In this document: piece by piece, positions 8,057 to 15,927 of the stretch
Layout of the letters: each line of letters starts with the position of its first letter
Numbering within the stretch: position 1 is the first letter of the stretch
From: Nostoc linckia NIES-25
GTDB taxonomy: Bacteria; Cyanobacteriota; Cyanobacteriia; Cyanobacteriales; Nostocaceae
NCBI RefSeq assembly: GCF_002368035.1
Contig: NZ_AP018222.1
Coordinates: 4,085,534 to 4,149,533, forward strand
DNA length: 64,000 nt
Direction: 5' to 3'
Translations under genes and position numbers: made by a program
Notes under the pieces: model-generated
The model's input: only the letters and a program-made list of their open reading frames with translations
Database searches by the model: none
Told to the model about the DNA's origin: nothing

Positions 8057-9338
8057 TAATAGCTCCCTGCCTTTTCAAGCTTTCTATAATAATTGGGTGG
8101 ACATCGTACCATGTTTCTTCAGTGCGATATTCTAGGACGTATAAACCATGTAGCAAATCTAAAAACTCAGCTTGTTTGGGGTCATTGGGCATAAATTGTT
8201 CGTAAACACTTTGCAAGATATCGATATCAGTTTTTCCTAAACGGATGGAGAAGTCATTGCGAATTTTATTGATTGCTTGGGCAAGAATTCGATCGTCAAT
8301 GATAACTTCGGCGTTGGGATTTCGCCGAATCATCCGCAAACAAATACGGCAGCACTCTTTAGAAATGCGAATTAGCTCTCGCAATACGCCCCCACTGTAA
8401 ATTACAATTTTTTCAGCAGTTTCTGGTGCTATTAATTCTTTGGCAATACGCTTGCGTAAAACTTCACCGAGAATCTTTGTTGCTTCCGGGCGTGGTTGAG
8501 TATTAGGAAAGCGATTTTTACCTTTATCAAAGATTTTGAGGACAGGCATTGCTACAATTTGATCGTTAGTTTCTGTAGCAATTATTGTACTTATAAATGT
8601 TTCTCGAAGAACTGCGATCGGAATGGTGTAAATGATCCTAAAATTTGGTTGACAAAGAGCTTTAATATTATCTTTATAAATTTCATTAACTCTGCCTAAA
8701 TCGAGTTTATCCAAATCGTCAATAATGACTAAAACATCTTGTCTAGTAGCAGCTTGAATCAAAGCAGCAATTTCGTTAATCCTAGCGACTAAATCTGAGA
8801 TTTTACGCTCAAACTCTTGTTTAATTTCATCGCGGACGCTAGCATCAGCTTTTAATTTAGAGCTAATCAATTTGAGCAAATCAAAACCTATCTCAGCCTC
8901 TACCTGCAAATTTAATTCTTCAGTGCGGGTGCGGGTAGCAAACCATTTATAAAGAGCCTCTTTAGTACTTTGAGGAATATCAACTTGTCGTGCTTCCGCT
9001 TCTGCCATTAAATTAACTGCAATGGCAAAGAGAATATTAATATGGTTAACTGCTGACATTTCAATTTTGTCAGCAATAGAAAATAGAACTACAAAATACT
9101 TATTTTGAATTTGCCTGCTAAATTCAGCTAACAAAGTTGATTTACCACAACCGCGATGTCCTGTAAAGACAATTTTGCCATCTTTATTGGGACTGTCTTC
9201 AACTAGTTGGTTGAGGTCTGCAATCAAATCATCACCATATTCTACTCTAAATCTTTCCATTTCGTTCCGTTCCATTAACGGAAATAGTTCGAGATTGCTG
9301 TATGCTGACTGAAAAGAGTTTAATAATTCTTGAGACAT
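8046..9338 (-). CDS. P-loop NTPase (AAA/KAP/STAND-like)
   Basis: This protein has 430 residues from the ATG at 9338; an in-frame TTG at 9362 would add eight. The N-terminus (AYSNLELFPLMERNEMERFRVEYGDD) leads to a Walker A motif GHRGCGKST and, near residue 215, a Walker B DVLVIIDDLDKL with two acidic residues. The C-terminal third (DILQSVYEQFMPNDPKQAEF onward) looks like a winged-helix domain. This order, NTPase then winged helix, is that of KAP/STAND-type signalling NTPases. It is the first gene of a two-gene operon with the TPR protein and overlaps it by 11 bp. No effector domain such as a nuclease, TIR or protease is visible in either gene. Defence or stress signalling is possible but unproven. 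Confidence 0.87.
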   Translation of the reverse strand: MSQELLNSFQSAYSNLELFPLMERNEMERFRVEYGDDLIADLNQLVEDSPNKDGKIVFTGHRGCGKSTLLAEFSRQIQNKYFVVLFSIADKIEMSAVNHINILFAIAVNLMAEAEARQVDIPQSTKEALYKWFATRTRTEELNLQVEAEIGFDLLKLISSKLKADASVRDEIKQEFERKISDLVARINEIAALIQAATRQDVLVIIDDLDKLDLGRVNEIYKDNIKALCQPNFRIIYTIPIAVLRETFISTIIATETNDQIVAMPVLKIFDKGKNRFPNTQPRPEATKILGEVLRKRIAKELIAPETAEKIVIYSGGVLRELIRISKECCRICLRMIRRNPNAEVIIDDRILAQAINKIRNDFSIRLGKTDIDILQSVYEQFMPNDPKQAEFLDLLHGLYVLEYRTEETWYDVHPIIIESLKRQGAINVQ

Positions 9339-9686
9339 TAGATTGTGCCGTAAAAGTGCCAACTATTCATATAATGCCTCATCATTTTTGTAGCAAAAGC
9401 TCAGGCGATGTCTACGGCAGAGTACGCCTATGTAAATTCTCAAATTCTGTCAATAAATGACTACTAGGTGAGTAGTTATTTATGTCTTAAAAATAGATAC
9501 TTGATTACCAAAATGCCAACGGCTAAATAAGTAATAGAAGGCAAGTATAAATAAAAATGAATGATAGATTATACATTTATGAGTTAATAGTGAATGATAG
9601 ATTATACATATTAAATAATCAGAATCACTTAACGCAAGAAAAAAATAAAATTTTCAGTTATAAAAATAAATTTTTTATGTAGTTCG

Positions 9687-9875
9687 CTTTATCTCAGCCG
9701 AGCCGATACGATAGTAGCTGGTGTTACTATTGGTTTACTAGAAACCAAGATTCCATTTGGTCGTCAAAATGGTATCGCATATCAACAAGTTATAGACATT
9801 ATTAAAAATCGGCTGCAAGAAACTGGAATACCTAAACTAAGGTTTTCTTTTAAATCCGAGTCTGTAAGTAGTTAG
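9687..9875 (+). pseudogene. Possible C-terminal remnant of a gene
   Basis: An open stretch without a usable start encodes about 62 residues: LYLSRADTIVAGVTIGLLET, then KIPFGRQNGIAYQQVIDIIK and NRLQETGIPKLRF, ending at a TAG. The composition is protein-like and unlike the surrounding AT-rich spacer. An in-frame ATG is absent and the upstream sequence is low-complexity. I do not recognise the family. It may be the tail of a gene lost by deletion. Confidence 0.4.
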
Positions 9876-10020
9876 CTAATAGCATCTTATTGTGAAAAAG
9901 TTTGACAAGCAAGTGGGATCGATCTACTCGTTTGTAATTTAGCGTTCTGAAAGTAGATTGCGATCGCACTCATTTTAATTATCCTAGCAGCGTGTCAAAA
10001 CTAAATTTTTGCAAAAAAAT

Positions 10021-10096
10021 TTGTAGGTTAGTTTGAGGAACGAAACCCAACATTGCGATCGACGTTGGGTTTTGCGTTGCTCAACCCAATCTACAT
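10021..10096. repeat. Hairpin repeat with GAAACCCAAC arms
   Basis: TGTAGGTTAGTTTGAGGAACG is followed by AAACCCAAC, a GCGATCGA loop, GTTGGGTTT and GCTCAACCCAATCTACA. The inner 9-bp stem is exact and the outer arms are imperfect complements. I know this type as a frequent intergenic repeat in Nostoc-like genomes. Confidence 0.75.
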
Positions 10097-10176
10097 CTAT
10101 AAAATGGTTAGGTTACCACTACTATTTAAAACGCTGTTAAAATAAATCCATAATTAATTGATGCCCTGTCAATTCT

Positions 10177-10899
10177 ATGACCATAGCTCAAGAATTAGAA
10201 TCTCAAGAAGGCATCCCTGGTGATGTTATATTTCCCCCTGGTGATTTATATAGTGATGAACCTCCCTTGGAAACCGAACTGCATCTACGACAAATAATTT
10301 TACTTTTGACCTGTTTAGAATGGCTGTGGCGAGATCGGAATGATTTCTATGCAGCGGGAAACCTGACTATCTACTATAGTCCGCGCCAACTCAAATCAGA
10401 ATATTTTCGAGGCCCAGACTTTTTTGTAGTGTTGGGAACCCAACGCAAAACGCGTAAGAGTTGGGCAGTGTGGGAAGAAGATGGTAAATATCCGAATTTT
10501 ATTCTAGAAATATTGTCGGACTCAACAGCCAAGACAGACAGAGGTTTAAAAAAAGAAATTTATCAAGACACTTTCCGCACCCCTGATTATTTTTGGTTTG
10601 ACCCATACACATTAGAATTTGCAGGATTTCATTTAGTAGATGGAGAATATCAACCTCTGCAACTCAACGAGCAAGGACATTTGTGGAGTCAACAGTTAGG
10701 GTTATATTTAGGAATTCATCAGGGACTATTGCGGTTTTTTACACCAGATAGACAACTAGTACAAACACCTGAAGAAAGAGCAGAACAGACAGAACAAAGA
10801 CTAGAACAGGTAGAACAAAAGGCAGAACAAGCACAACAAAAAGCGCAACGTTTGGCAGCAAAATTGCGTGAGTTAAATATCGACCCAGATACAATTTAG
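10177..10899 (+). CDS. Uma2 family (DUF820) putative endonuclease
   Basis: This 240-residue protein is of the Uma2/DUF820 type, very abundant in cyanobacteria and predicted to have a PD-(D/E)xK nuclease fold. Family landmarks are GPDFFVVL (the D of the core), PNFILEILSDSTAKTDRGLKKEIYQ (E-x-L in place of ExK, with the downstream K) and PDYFWFDPYTLEF. Residues about 190-235 form a Glu/Gln-rich coiled-coil tail (EERAEQTEQRLEQVEQKAEQ). No activity or target is known for this branch. It is transcribed away from the NTPase/TPR operon and is monocistronic. Confidence 0.9.
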   Translation: MTIAQELESQEGIPGDVIFPPGDLYSDEPPLETELHLRQIILLLTCLEWLWRDRNDFYAAGNLTIYYSPRQLKSEYFRGPDFFVVLGTQRKTRKSWAVWEEDGKYPNFILEILSDSTAKTDRGLKKEIYQDTFRTPDYFWFDPYTLEFAGFHLVDGEYQPLQLNEQGHLWSQQLGLYLGIHQGLLRFFTPDRQLVQTPEERAEQTEQRLEQVEQKAEQAQQKAQRLAAKLRELNIDPDTI

Positions 10900-10983
10900 A
10901 CTACTGCAATCTATGAGTTAAAAAGTTTGATTTTGACATTTTTATACAAGTAAATCACGCTAAAATTCTTTTAACAGTTGTAA

Positions 10984-11004
10984 GGGCACAACAATGTTGT
11001 GCCC
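10984..11004. repeat. GGGCACAACA palindrome
   Basis: A 21-bp palindrome with 10-bp arms flanked by TAA and CCTAC. It belongs to the GTAGGGGCGCACAG-type family at 22489, 34228, 37061 and 52991. It lies between two convergent genes and may act as a terminator. Confidence 0.85.
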
Positions 11005-11043
11005 CTACTCGCGTACTTCATTTATCTGAAAAACGCTGTATAT

Positions 11044-12165
11044 CTAGGAAACGCTTGGTATTACAGAACGAACGGTGTTGATAAAGTTTTGAGCATAATT
11101 ATGCGTTGAGAAATCGAGGGCGCGTTGCCTAGCAGCGACTCCCGCACTTTGGGCAAATTCTTGCTCGTCAAGATAACGGAGAATAGCGATCGCTAATTTA
11201 TCCGCATCGCCGTAAGGTGTTAATAGTCCATTAATCCCATCTGTAATAATCTCCGTTGGCCCGCCTGCATCGCCAGCAATTACAGGTTTACCTAGCGCCA
11301 TCGCTTCAATAATCACAATACCAAAGGGTTCTTTATCGGATGCATGAACAAATACATCCATCGCCTGTACCCACTCTGGAATATTGCGCTGTAACCCAGC
11401 CATAATTACTTGCTGTTTCAAGCCTAAAGTGGCGATTTCTGCTTTTAAAAAATCCTCATAATCCGGTTCTAAATCGTGCTTCCCGCCAACTATTACACAA
11501 TGGGCATCGGGATACTGCTGTAAAATTTTAGGCATTGCTTGTACTAATACGTGCATTCCCTTCCATCGTTGCAATCGTCCGACAATTCCAATCAATGGCC
11601 CGTGCAGAGGTAAGCCCAACTTTCGCCGTGCTTCTTCAGGAGAAGGTAAAGCGCCAGGTTCAAATCGGTCTAGTGCAACACCAGGATAAACCAGAGGTGT
11701 TGGTCTGTGCGGCCAAATCTCGGCTTGTGCTTGCTTGCCATCTTGGGAGAGGGTAATAATTGCCTGTGCTGGGATTAAGGTAGCAAGGCGTACTAACCAA
11801 GTTTTATCGCTAGGTACTTCTAGCTGATACCACACAGCAGGTAACCCTGCTAGCATCGCCGCCAAACCTCCGGATATGTGCGTTATCCACATCCAATTGA
11901 CGATTATATCTGCATGTTCTTGGCGGGCGATCGCAGCTATCTGCAAAACAGCAGCGATAAAACGGTGAATTTGGCGCAAACGTCCACTTTCCACAACTCG
12001 CGTCTCAATACCCAGGGACTTTACTTGGTCTACCATCGGGCCGTTTTCTAAAAATATCACAAGCCACTCAACGCCAGCATTACGTCCCTGCTGCATCAAA
12101 TCCCAGAGCATCATTTCACCGCCGCCCCGTTGTTCGGCTAGTGGCATTACAATAATTGCTTTCAT
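11044..12165 (-). CDS. Family 4 glycosyltransferase, last gene of the polysaccharide locus
   Basis: A GT-B fold retaining glycosyltransferase, 373 residues from the ATG at 12165 (MKAIIVMPLAEQRGGGEMML). A start 48 bp upstream would add residues encoded by repeat DNA, so I reject it. The N-domain opens with the GGGE loop that contacts donor phosphate. The C-domain has GIVGRLQRWKGMHVL and the E-x7-E motif EPFGIVIIEAM near residue 283. It would add a sugar to the lipid-linked repeat unit at the cytoplasmic face of the membrane. It is downstream of the Wzy-like gene, separated from it by repeats. The sugar specificity is unknown. Confidence 0.88.
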   Translation of the reverse strand: MKAIIVMPLAEQRGGGEMMLWDLMQQGRNAGVEWLVIFLENGPMVDQVKSLGIETRVVESGRLRQIHRFIAAVLQIAAIARQEHADIIVNWMWITHISGGLAAMLAGLPAVWYQLEVPSDKTWLVRLATLIPAQAIITLSQDGKQAQAEIWPHRPTPLVYPGVALDRFEPGALPSPEEARRKLGLPLHGPLIGIVGRLQRWKGMHVLVQAMPKILQQYPDAHCVIVGGKHDLEPDYEDFLKAEIATLGLKQQVIMAGLQRNIPEWVQAMDVFVHASDKEPFGIVIIEAMALGKPVIAGDAGGPTEIITDGINGLLTPYGDADKLAIAILRYLDEQEFAQSAGVAARQRALDFSTHNYAQNFINTVRSVIPSVS

Positions 12166-12205
12166 AATTTCAACGTGTTTAGTAAAAATATTTTTCTCAC
12201 GCAGA

Positions 12206-12260
12206 GGAGCCACTGCGTTGGGCGGGTTCCCCGACTTGAAGCAAGTGGCGTCGCGCAGAG
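12206..12260. repeat. 55-bp nested repeat (GGAGCCACTGCG...GCAAGTGGCG)
   Basis: This short unit sits inside a GCAGAG-type repeat. Related copies are at 29572-29626 (opposite strand, also inside a GCAGAG-type repeat) and 59901-59950. The ends are partly complementary (GCCACTGCG and GCAAGTGGCG), so it can fold as a hairpin. Confidence 0.85.
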
Positions 12261-12292
12261 TCGCAGAGAGAATTGAGAGTTTTTTAAGATGT

Positions 12293-13759
12293 TTAGTAAT
12301 GTATTCTCAACTCTTCCTCTCTGCGCCTCTGTGTCTCTGCGTGATGAAGATAATACTTATGTCCTGCCATCGCCATAGCTAAAAATCCCCAAAGAATCAT
12401 ACCTGCTACACTCAACATGCCACTACCAATAACTAGTTGTGTTGCAGAGCTAATACCAATGGCGCGGGCAGCACTGATAAAACTATCAAAACGACCTTCA
12501 CCATATTTGCTAACACTAATAATTAACAAGATTAATCCACCCATGTAAAAGCTGGCTCCAAACCAACCAAGGGTAAAAAACATATCTAGAATGCCACTGT
12601 CAATTACTATTACTTCGATTTGACCGGTTTTTTCGTTGACTTTCCAGATATTTCCTAATCCGTTACCTAAAGCATTAGAAAGAGCTAGACTGAGGTTTTT
12701 GTCGTAGCTTTGAGATCTATCTCTAAAACTATTATCTTCTTCCAAATTAGAAAAAGTTTCCAATCTAGCTGATACAACCTTAGAAATTGGCTCGATGGTT
12801 GTTAATGGCACAACACAAATCGCCATGACCACAATTATGGTTATTAAGCGCATTTGAATCCGGGTTTTCACTGAACCCACAATCATAATTATTCCCAATA
12901 ACCAGCCGCCCCAATTTGTACGCGCTTGTGTCAATAAAAAGGATAAATAACCAACGGCTGAAGCCGGAAAAATTAAACTTCCGGAACTGGTAAATAATAA
13001 CAATAACCCAGCTTGCATCACAGAACCAAAGGGGCCGACTGAGTGCAATGTACTCCAGACGCGCATTCCAAAAGGCACGGGATTTCCAGCACTCATGAAT
13101 AGTTTTGATTGTATGAGCCAGTATCTATCCCACTCAGGAGCGACAACAAATTGGTATACGCCATAAGCGCCTAAAATTAATACACACCAGAGGAATGTTC
13201 GCTGAAAATTTTGGCGATAAGTAGGATAATCTCGCCAGTTAATATATAAGTGAAAAGCAAAAATAATTGGGCCTAGCCAATCCAATAAACCCCGTGCTAC
13301 GGGAACTGGCGCGTTGTAAATTAAACCTACTAAAAAGCCGTAAAAGACTCCAATAAAAGCCAAAATAAACGGCAAACCTCCCTGATAATAGGCACTTTTA
13401 AAGCGCCTCAAGAAAGTTGCTATGGTGACAAACACCACTAAGTATGGTGCTATCAGCATTTGGCGCGTAGGGTCCCAGCCGACTCGATAATCAACTAGGC
13501 GGGTAGCTAAGGGTGTGAGAAAGCATATCCACCAAGTAAAACCGATGTAGAGAATGGGATGGCGCAAGTATAAAAACACGGCTACTAATAAAGCTGTCAC
13601 TGGATAAATTAGGCGCAGTGCAGCAGTAGCACCAGCAAAATAGCAAACTACAGTTAATAGGAGAAAGCCAGCGATCGCTATCCAACCCTGTGGCGATCGC
13701 TCCTCAGGAGAATAGTTTTCTTGTGAAAAACTATTGTAAAGTATCTGCTTAGAAATCAT
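12293..13759 (-). CDS. O-antigen ligase/Wzy-like polysaccharide polymerase
   Basis: A 488-residue integral membrane protein with roughly ten to twelve hydrophobic segments, starting at about residue 25 (GWIAIAGFLLLTVVCYFAGA). A large non-membrane loop (about 330-390, SKVVSARLETFSNLEEDNSF to DSGILDMFF) is typical of the Wzy_C/O-antigen ligase family. It would join exported repeat units or attach them to an acceptor at the periplasmic face. Its position at the end of the locus corresponds to the O-antigen-ligase-like gene at the end of the HEP island as I recall it. The last ~17 residues (HHAETQRRREEE...) are the translation of a dispersed GCAGAGGCGCAGAG repeat, so the original C-terminus has probably been replaced. 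Confidence 0.85.
   Translation of the reverse strand: MISKQILYNSFSQENYSPEERSPQGWIAIAGFLLLTVVCYFAGATAALRLIYPVTALLVAVFLYLRHPILYIGFTWWICFLTPLATRLVDYRVGWDPTRQMLIAPYLVVFVTIATFLRRFKSAYYQGGLPFILAFIGVFYGFLVGLIYNAPVPVARGLLDWLGPIIFAFHLYINWRDYPTYRQNFQRTFLWCVLILGAYGVYQFVVAPEWDRYWLIQSKLFMSAGNPVPFGMRVWSTLHSVGPFGSVMQAGLLLLFTSSGSLIFPASAVGYLSFLLTQARTNWGGWLLGIIMIVGSVKTRIQMRLITIIVVMAICVVPLTTIEPISKVVSARLETFSNLEEDNSFRDRSQSYDKNLSLALSNALGNGLGNIWKVNEKTGQIEVIVIDSGILDMFFTLGWFGASFYMGGLILLIISVSKYGEGRFDSFISAARAIGISSATQLVIGSGMLSVAGMILWGFLAMAMAGHKYYLHHAETQRRREEELRIHY
12299..12346. repeat. GCAGAGACACAGAGGCGCAGAG repeat in the 3' end of a gene
   Basis: Tandem GCAGAG/GCGCAGAG units, read on the minus strand as HAETQRRRE. Related units are at 12195-12275, 15835-15902, 28932-28965 and 29572-29645. 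Here the repeat supplies the stop codon region of the Wzy-like gene. Confidence 0.85.
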
Positions 13760-14691
13760 TCAATTTTGAATTTTGAATTTTGAATTGATTTATATCCTTG
13801 CCAACGCCCACGCCAAGAGGCTAATAACTTTTTACTTGCTAAGTGTCCTTGCTTGGGTAAAAATCGCATCCATTGAATTAAGCCAAAACTATCGCATGTT
13901 CCAACTAATATTGACCAGAATAAAAATACAATCCTGCGGATAAATGACAGGTGTTCTAATAAAACTAGGGTTTCATTATGAACTAAATTAATCAAGGCAA
14001 TTTCATTAAAATTATTTCGCAGATCTTCATCAAAACGTTGTGCTGGGTAGTGTTCTACAGCAATGTTAGGGTCGTAAATTATCTTCCAACCAGCTCGCTT
14101 TAATGCCAGAGTGAATGCCATTTCAAAGTGTACTTGCGCTCCTGTACCTCGCATCCGTTCGTCAAAACGCAACTCCCCAATCGCCTCTTTGCGGAAACTC
14201 ATGTTTACGCCTTTGAGAACATCGACTTCGCGGGGTTCTCCTATTCCCAGATGATGGTTGCCAATTACGCGTCCAAACCACTGCAATCGGCCAACTATCA
14301 AGCGAGATTCGTCTTCTAATTTGTTGCCGTGATGTATCCAATCACGTCCACCAAGACCGCCAAGACGGCTGTCACAGGCAAAGTAAGCGGCGATACGTTC
14401 TAACCAATCGGGATGGGGTGCAGCATCATCATCAGTGATGGAAAGAATATCGCCCTGCACCTCTGAGAGTCCGGCGTTGAGGGCTGCTACTACCCCTGGT
14501 TGTGTAACTTTCACAATTTGTAGTGGCATGGGTGCTTTAAATTGGGAGAGAAATTCCCAAGTTTCTGCATCCGTATCGCGGACAACCACTATCACCTGAT
14601 GGGCTGGTTTAGTTTGCTCCTGTAGCGCCAAAAGGCAGCGTGATAGGTCTTGTGGACGGCGATAAGTCGGTATGAGAACGGTGTTCCGCAT
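13756..14691 (-). CDS. Family 2 glycosyltransferase
   Basis: A GT-A fold inverting glycosyltransferase of 311 residues. It opens with VLIPTYRRPQDLSRCL and has the metal-binding acidic cluster ITDDDAAPHPDWL near 85-97. A downstream GVNMSFRKEA and RGTGAQVHFEMAF supply the acceptor side. A hydrophobic stretch near 255-275 (IVFLFWSILVGTCDSFGL) may bind the membrane. The final residues IQNSKFKIE are the translation of an ATTCAAAATTCAAAATT repeat, so the C-terminus is probably altered. It overlaps the next gene (Wzy-like) by 4 bp and its start lies inside the upstream glycosyltransferase gene. Confidence 0.87.
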   Translation of the reverse strand: MRNTVLIPTYRRPQDLSRCLLALQEQTKPAHQVIVVVRDTDAETWEFLSQFKAPMPLQIVKVTQPGVVAALNAGLSEVQGDILSITDDDAAPHPDWLERIAAYFACDSRLGGLGGRDWIHHGNKLEDESRLIVGRLQWFGRVIGNHHLGIGEPREVDVLKGVNMSFRKEAIGELRFDERMRGTGAQVHFEMAFTLALKRAGWKIIYDPNIAVEHYPAQRFDEDLRNNFNEIALINLVHNETLVLLEHLSFIRRIVFLFWSILVGTCDSFGLIQWMRFLPKQGHLASKKLLASWRGRWQGYKSIQNSKFKIE

Positions 14692-15811
14692 TCTTGCTTA
14701 ACTCCTCGAATAGATCCACATAAGTTTGTGCCATAGTAGTCCAGCTGTGTTGTTCTGCCACAGAACGAGCAGCTTGGCTCATTTGTTGCATCAGCGATTG
14801 TTCGCTGACTAAGGACATCAATGCTGTTGCCAATGCATCGATATCATCTGAGTCGGGTAAGACGATGCCGCATTCTGGTGTTACCAACTCTGCACCCCCG
14901 GTAGCTGTGGCAGTAATTACTGGCAGTCCTGAAGCCAGTGCTTCTAACAATACCAAGCTGCAAGCTTCATATCGGGAAGGAAAAATAAATAAATCTACCG
15001 ATCGCATAATTTCGGGGATATCACGACGAAATCCGACAAAATGCACGCGATCGTTTAACCCCAAGGAAGCCGCTAATTGAGGGAAAGGGCTACCTTCAAT
15101 GTGACCTACCACTACTAAATGTAAATCGGGAACTTTGGTTAAGGCGTGTAGGACTGTATCTAAGTTCTTCCTGGGCGTGCGGATGTCACCGGCGAACAGT
15201 GCTAGGGTGACATTTTCTGGTAAACCTAATTTTTGGCGGTTGCTTTCACCAGGTGTAAACTCTTCTAGGTCTACTCCATTAACAATTACGCGGATGCAAG
15301 AACGGGGTACACCAATGTTAATTAATTCTTGGGCTACCTTTTCGGATACTGCTACAACAACCTTAGCCTTTTGAAAAGCTTGTTTTTCCCAACGGGCATT
15401 AAAAGCAGTAAATAGCCACTGATATAAACCATATAAATCTCGGCGGTTGCGAGAAATATGAACTGGCGATCGCAACCACGAACTATGAACAAAGTGTACG
15501 GCATTTACGTCAGCGGCAGCCATATTAATCGCGCCATTAATTTTGATTAAATCAATGTCTGAGCGATGTTGACGCAACCAATCTGCGCTTTTTTGGGCAA
15601 AGATGAAATTACGTATAAATTCAGTCGGATAGCCTTTGACTGGAATTTTTACCCAATTAACTTGAGTATTCTGTTCTAGTTCTGGTGCAATTTCACTTGC
15701 TAATAATGTTAGTTGGTGACCGCGACGGATTGCTTCGTTAGCAACTTCGTAGTTTACTCGACCTTGACCATCGCCTTTTTTAATTTTATGAGTAACAATG
15801 CAAAGTTTCAT
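14609..15811 (-). CDS. Family 4 glycosyltransferase
   Basis: A 400-residue GT-B glycosyltransferase. The N-domain begins MKLCIVTHKIKKGDGQGRVNYE. The interdomain segment is VNGVDLEEFTPGE. The C-domain has LFAGDIRTPRKNLDTVL and the E-x7-E-type motif EACSLVLLEALASG near residue 285. The last ~25 residues (HRSHTDLSPSTRPITLPFGA onward) are an out-of-frame reading of the next gene's 5' end. The overlap of 83 bp suggests the original stop codon was lost. A cytoplasmic role in building the polysaccharide repeat unit is inferred from context. Confidence 0.87.
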   Translation of the reverse strand: MKLCIVTHKIKKGDGQGRVNYEVANEAIRRGHQLTLLASEIAPELEQNTQVNWVKIPVKGYPTEFIRNFIFAQKSADWLRQHRSDIDLIKINGAINMAAADVNAVHFVHSSWLRSPVHISRNRRDLYGLYQWLFTAFNARWEKQAFQKAKVVVAVSEKVAQELINIGVPRSCIRVIVNGVDLEEFTPGESNRQKLGLPENVTLALFAGDIRTPRKNLDTVLHALTKVPDLHLVVVGHIEGSPFPQLAASLGLNDRVHFVGFRRDIPEIMRSVDLFIFPSRYEACSLVLLEALASGLPVITATATGGAELVTPECGIVLPDSDDIDALATALMSLVSEQSLMQQMSQAARSVAEQHSWTTMAQTYVDLFEELSKNAEHRSHTDLSPSTRPITLPFGATGAN

Positions 15812-15834
15812 AGGTTATTTTTTTAGAAAAAAAG

Positions 15835-15902
15835 CTCACGCAAAGGCGCAAAGTCGCAAAGTAAAAAAGAGTATTTTCTCTGTGTCCTCTGCGTCTCTGC
15901 GG
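15835..15902. repeat. CACGCAAAGGCGCAAAG / CTCTGCGTCTCTGCGG inverted repeat
   Basis: The two halves are approximate reverse complements built of GCAAAG/GCAGAG units, the same family as 12299-12346 and 28932-28965. They fill the gap between two glycosyltransferase genes. Confidence 0.75.
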
Positions 15903-15927
15903 TTCGTTATAAAAATAACTTGCTCAA

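Larger units (their letters stand above)
9363..10176. other. AT-rich intergenic region with gene remnant and repeats
   Basis: This 814-bp spacer separates divergent genes. It holds a direct repeat of AATGATAGATTATACAT (about 9559-9576 and 9592-9609), a degenerate gene tail (9687-9875) and a hairpin repeat (10021-10096). The promoter of the NTPase/TPR operon should lie near 9339-9450, but I cannot place its boxes. Confidence 0.6.
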
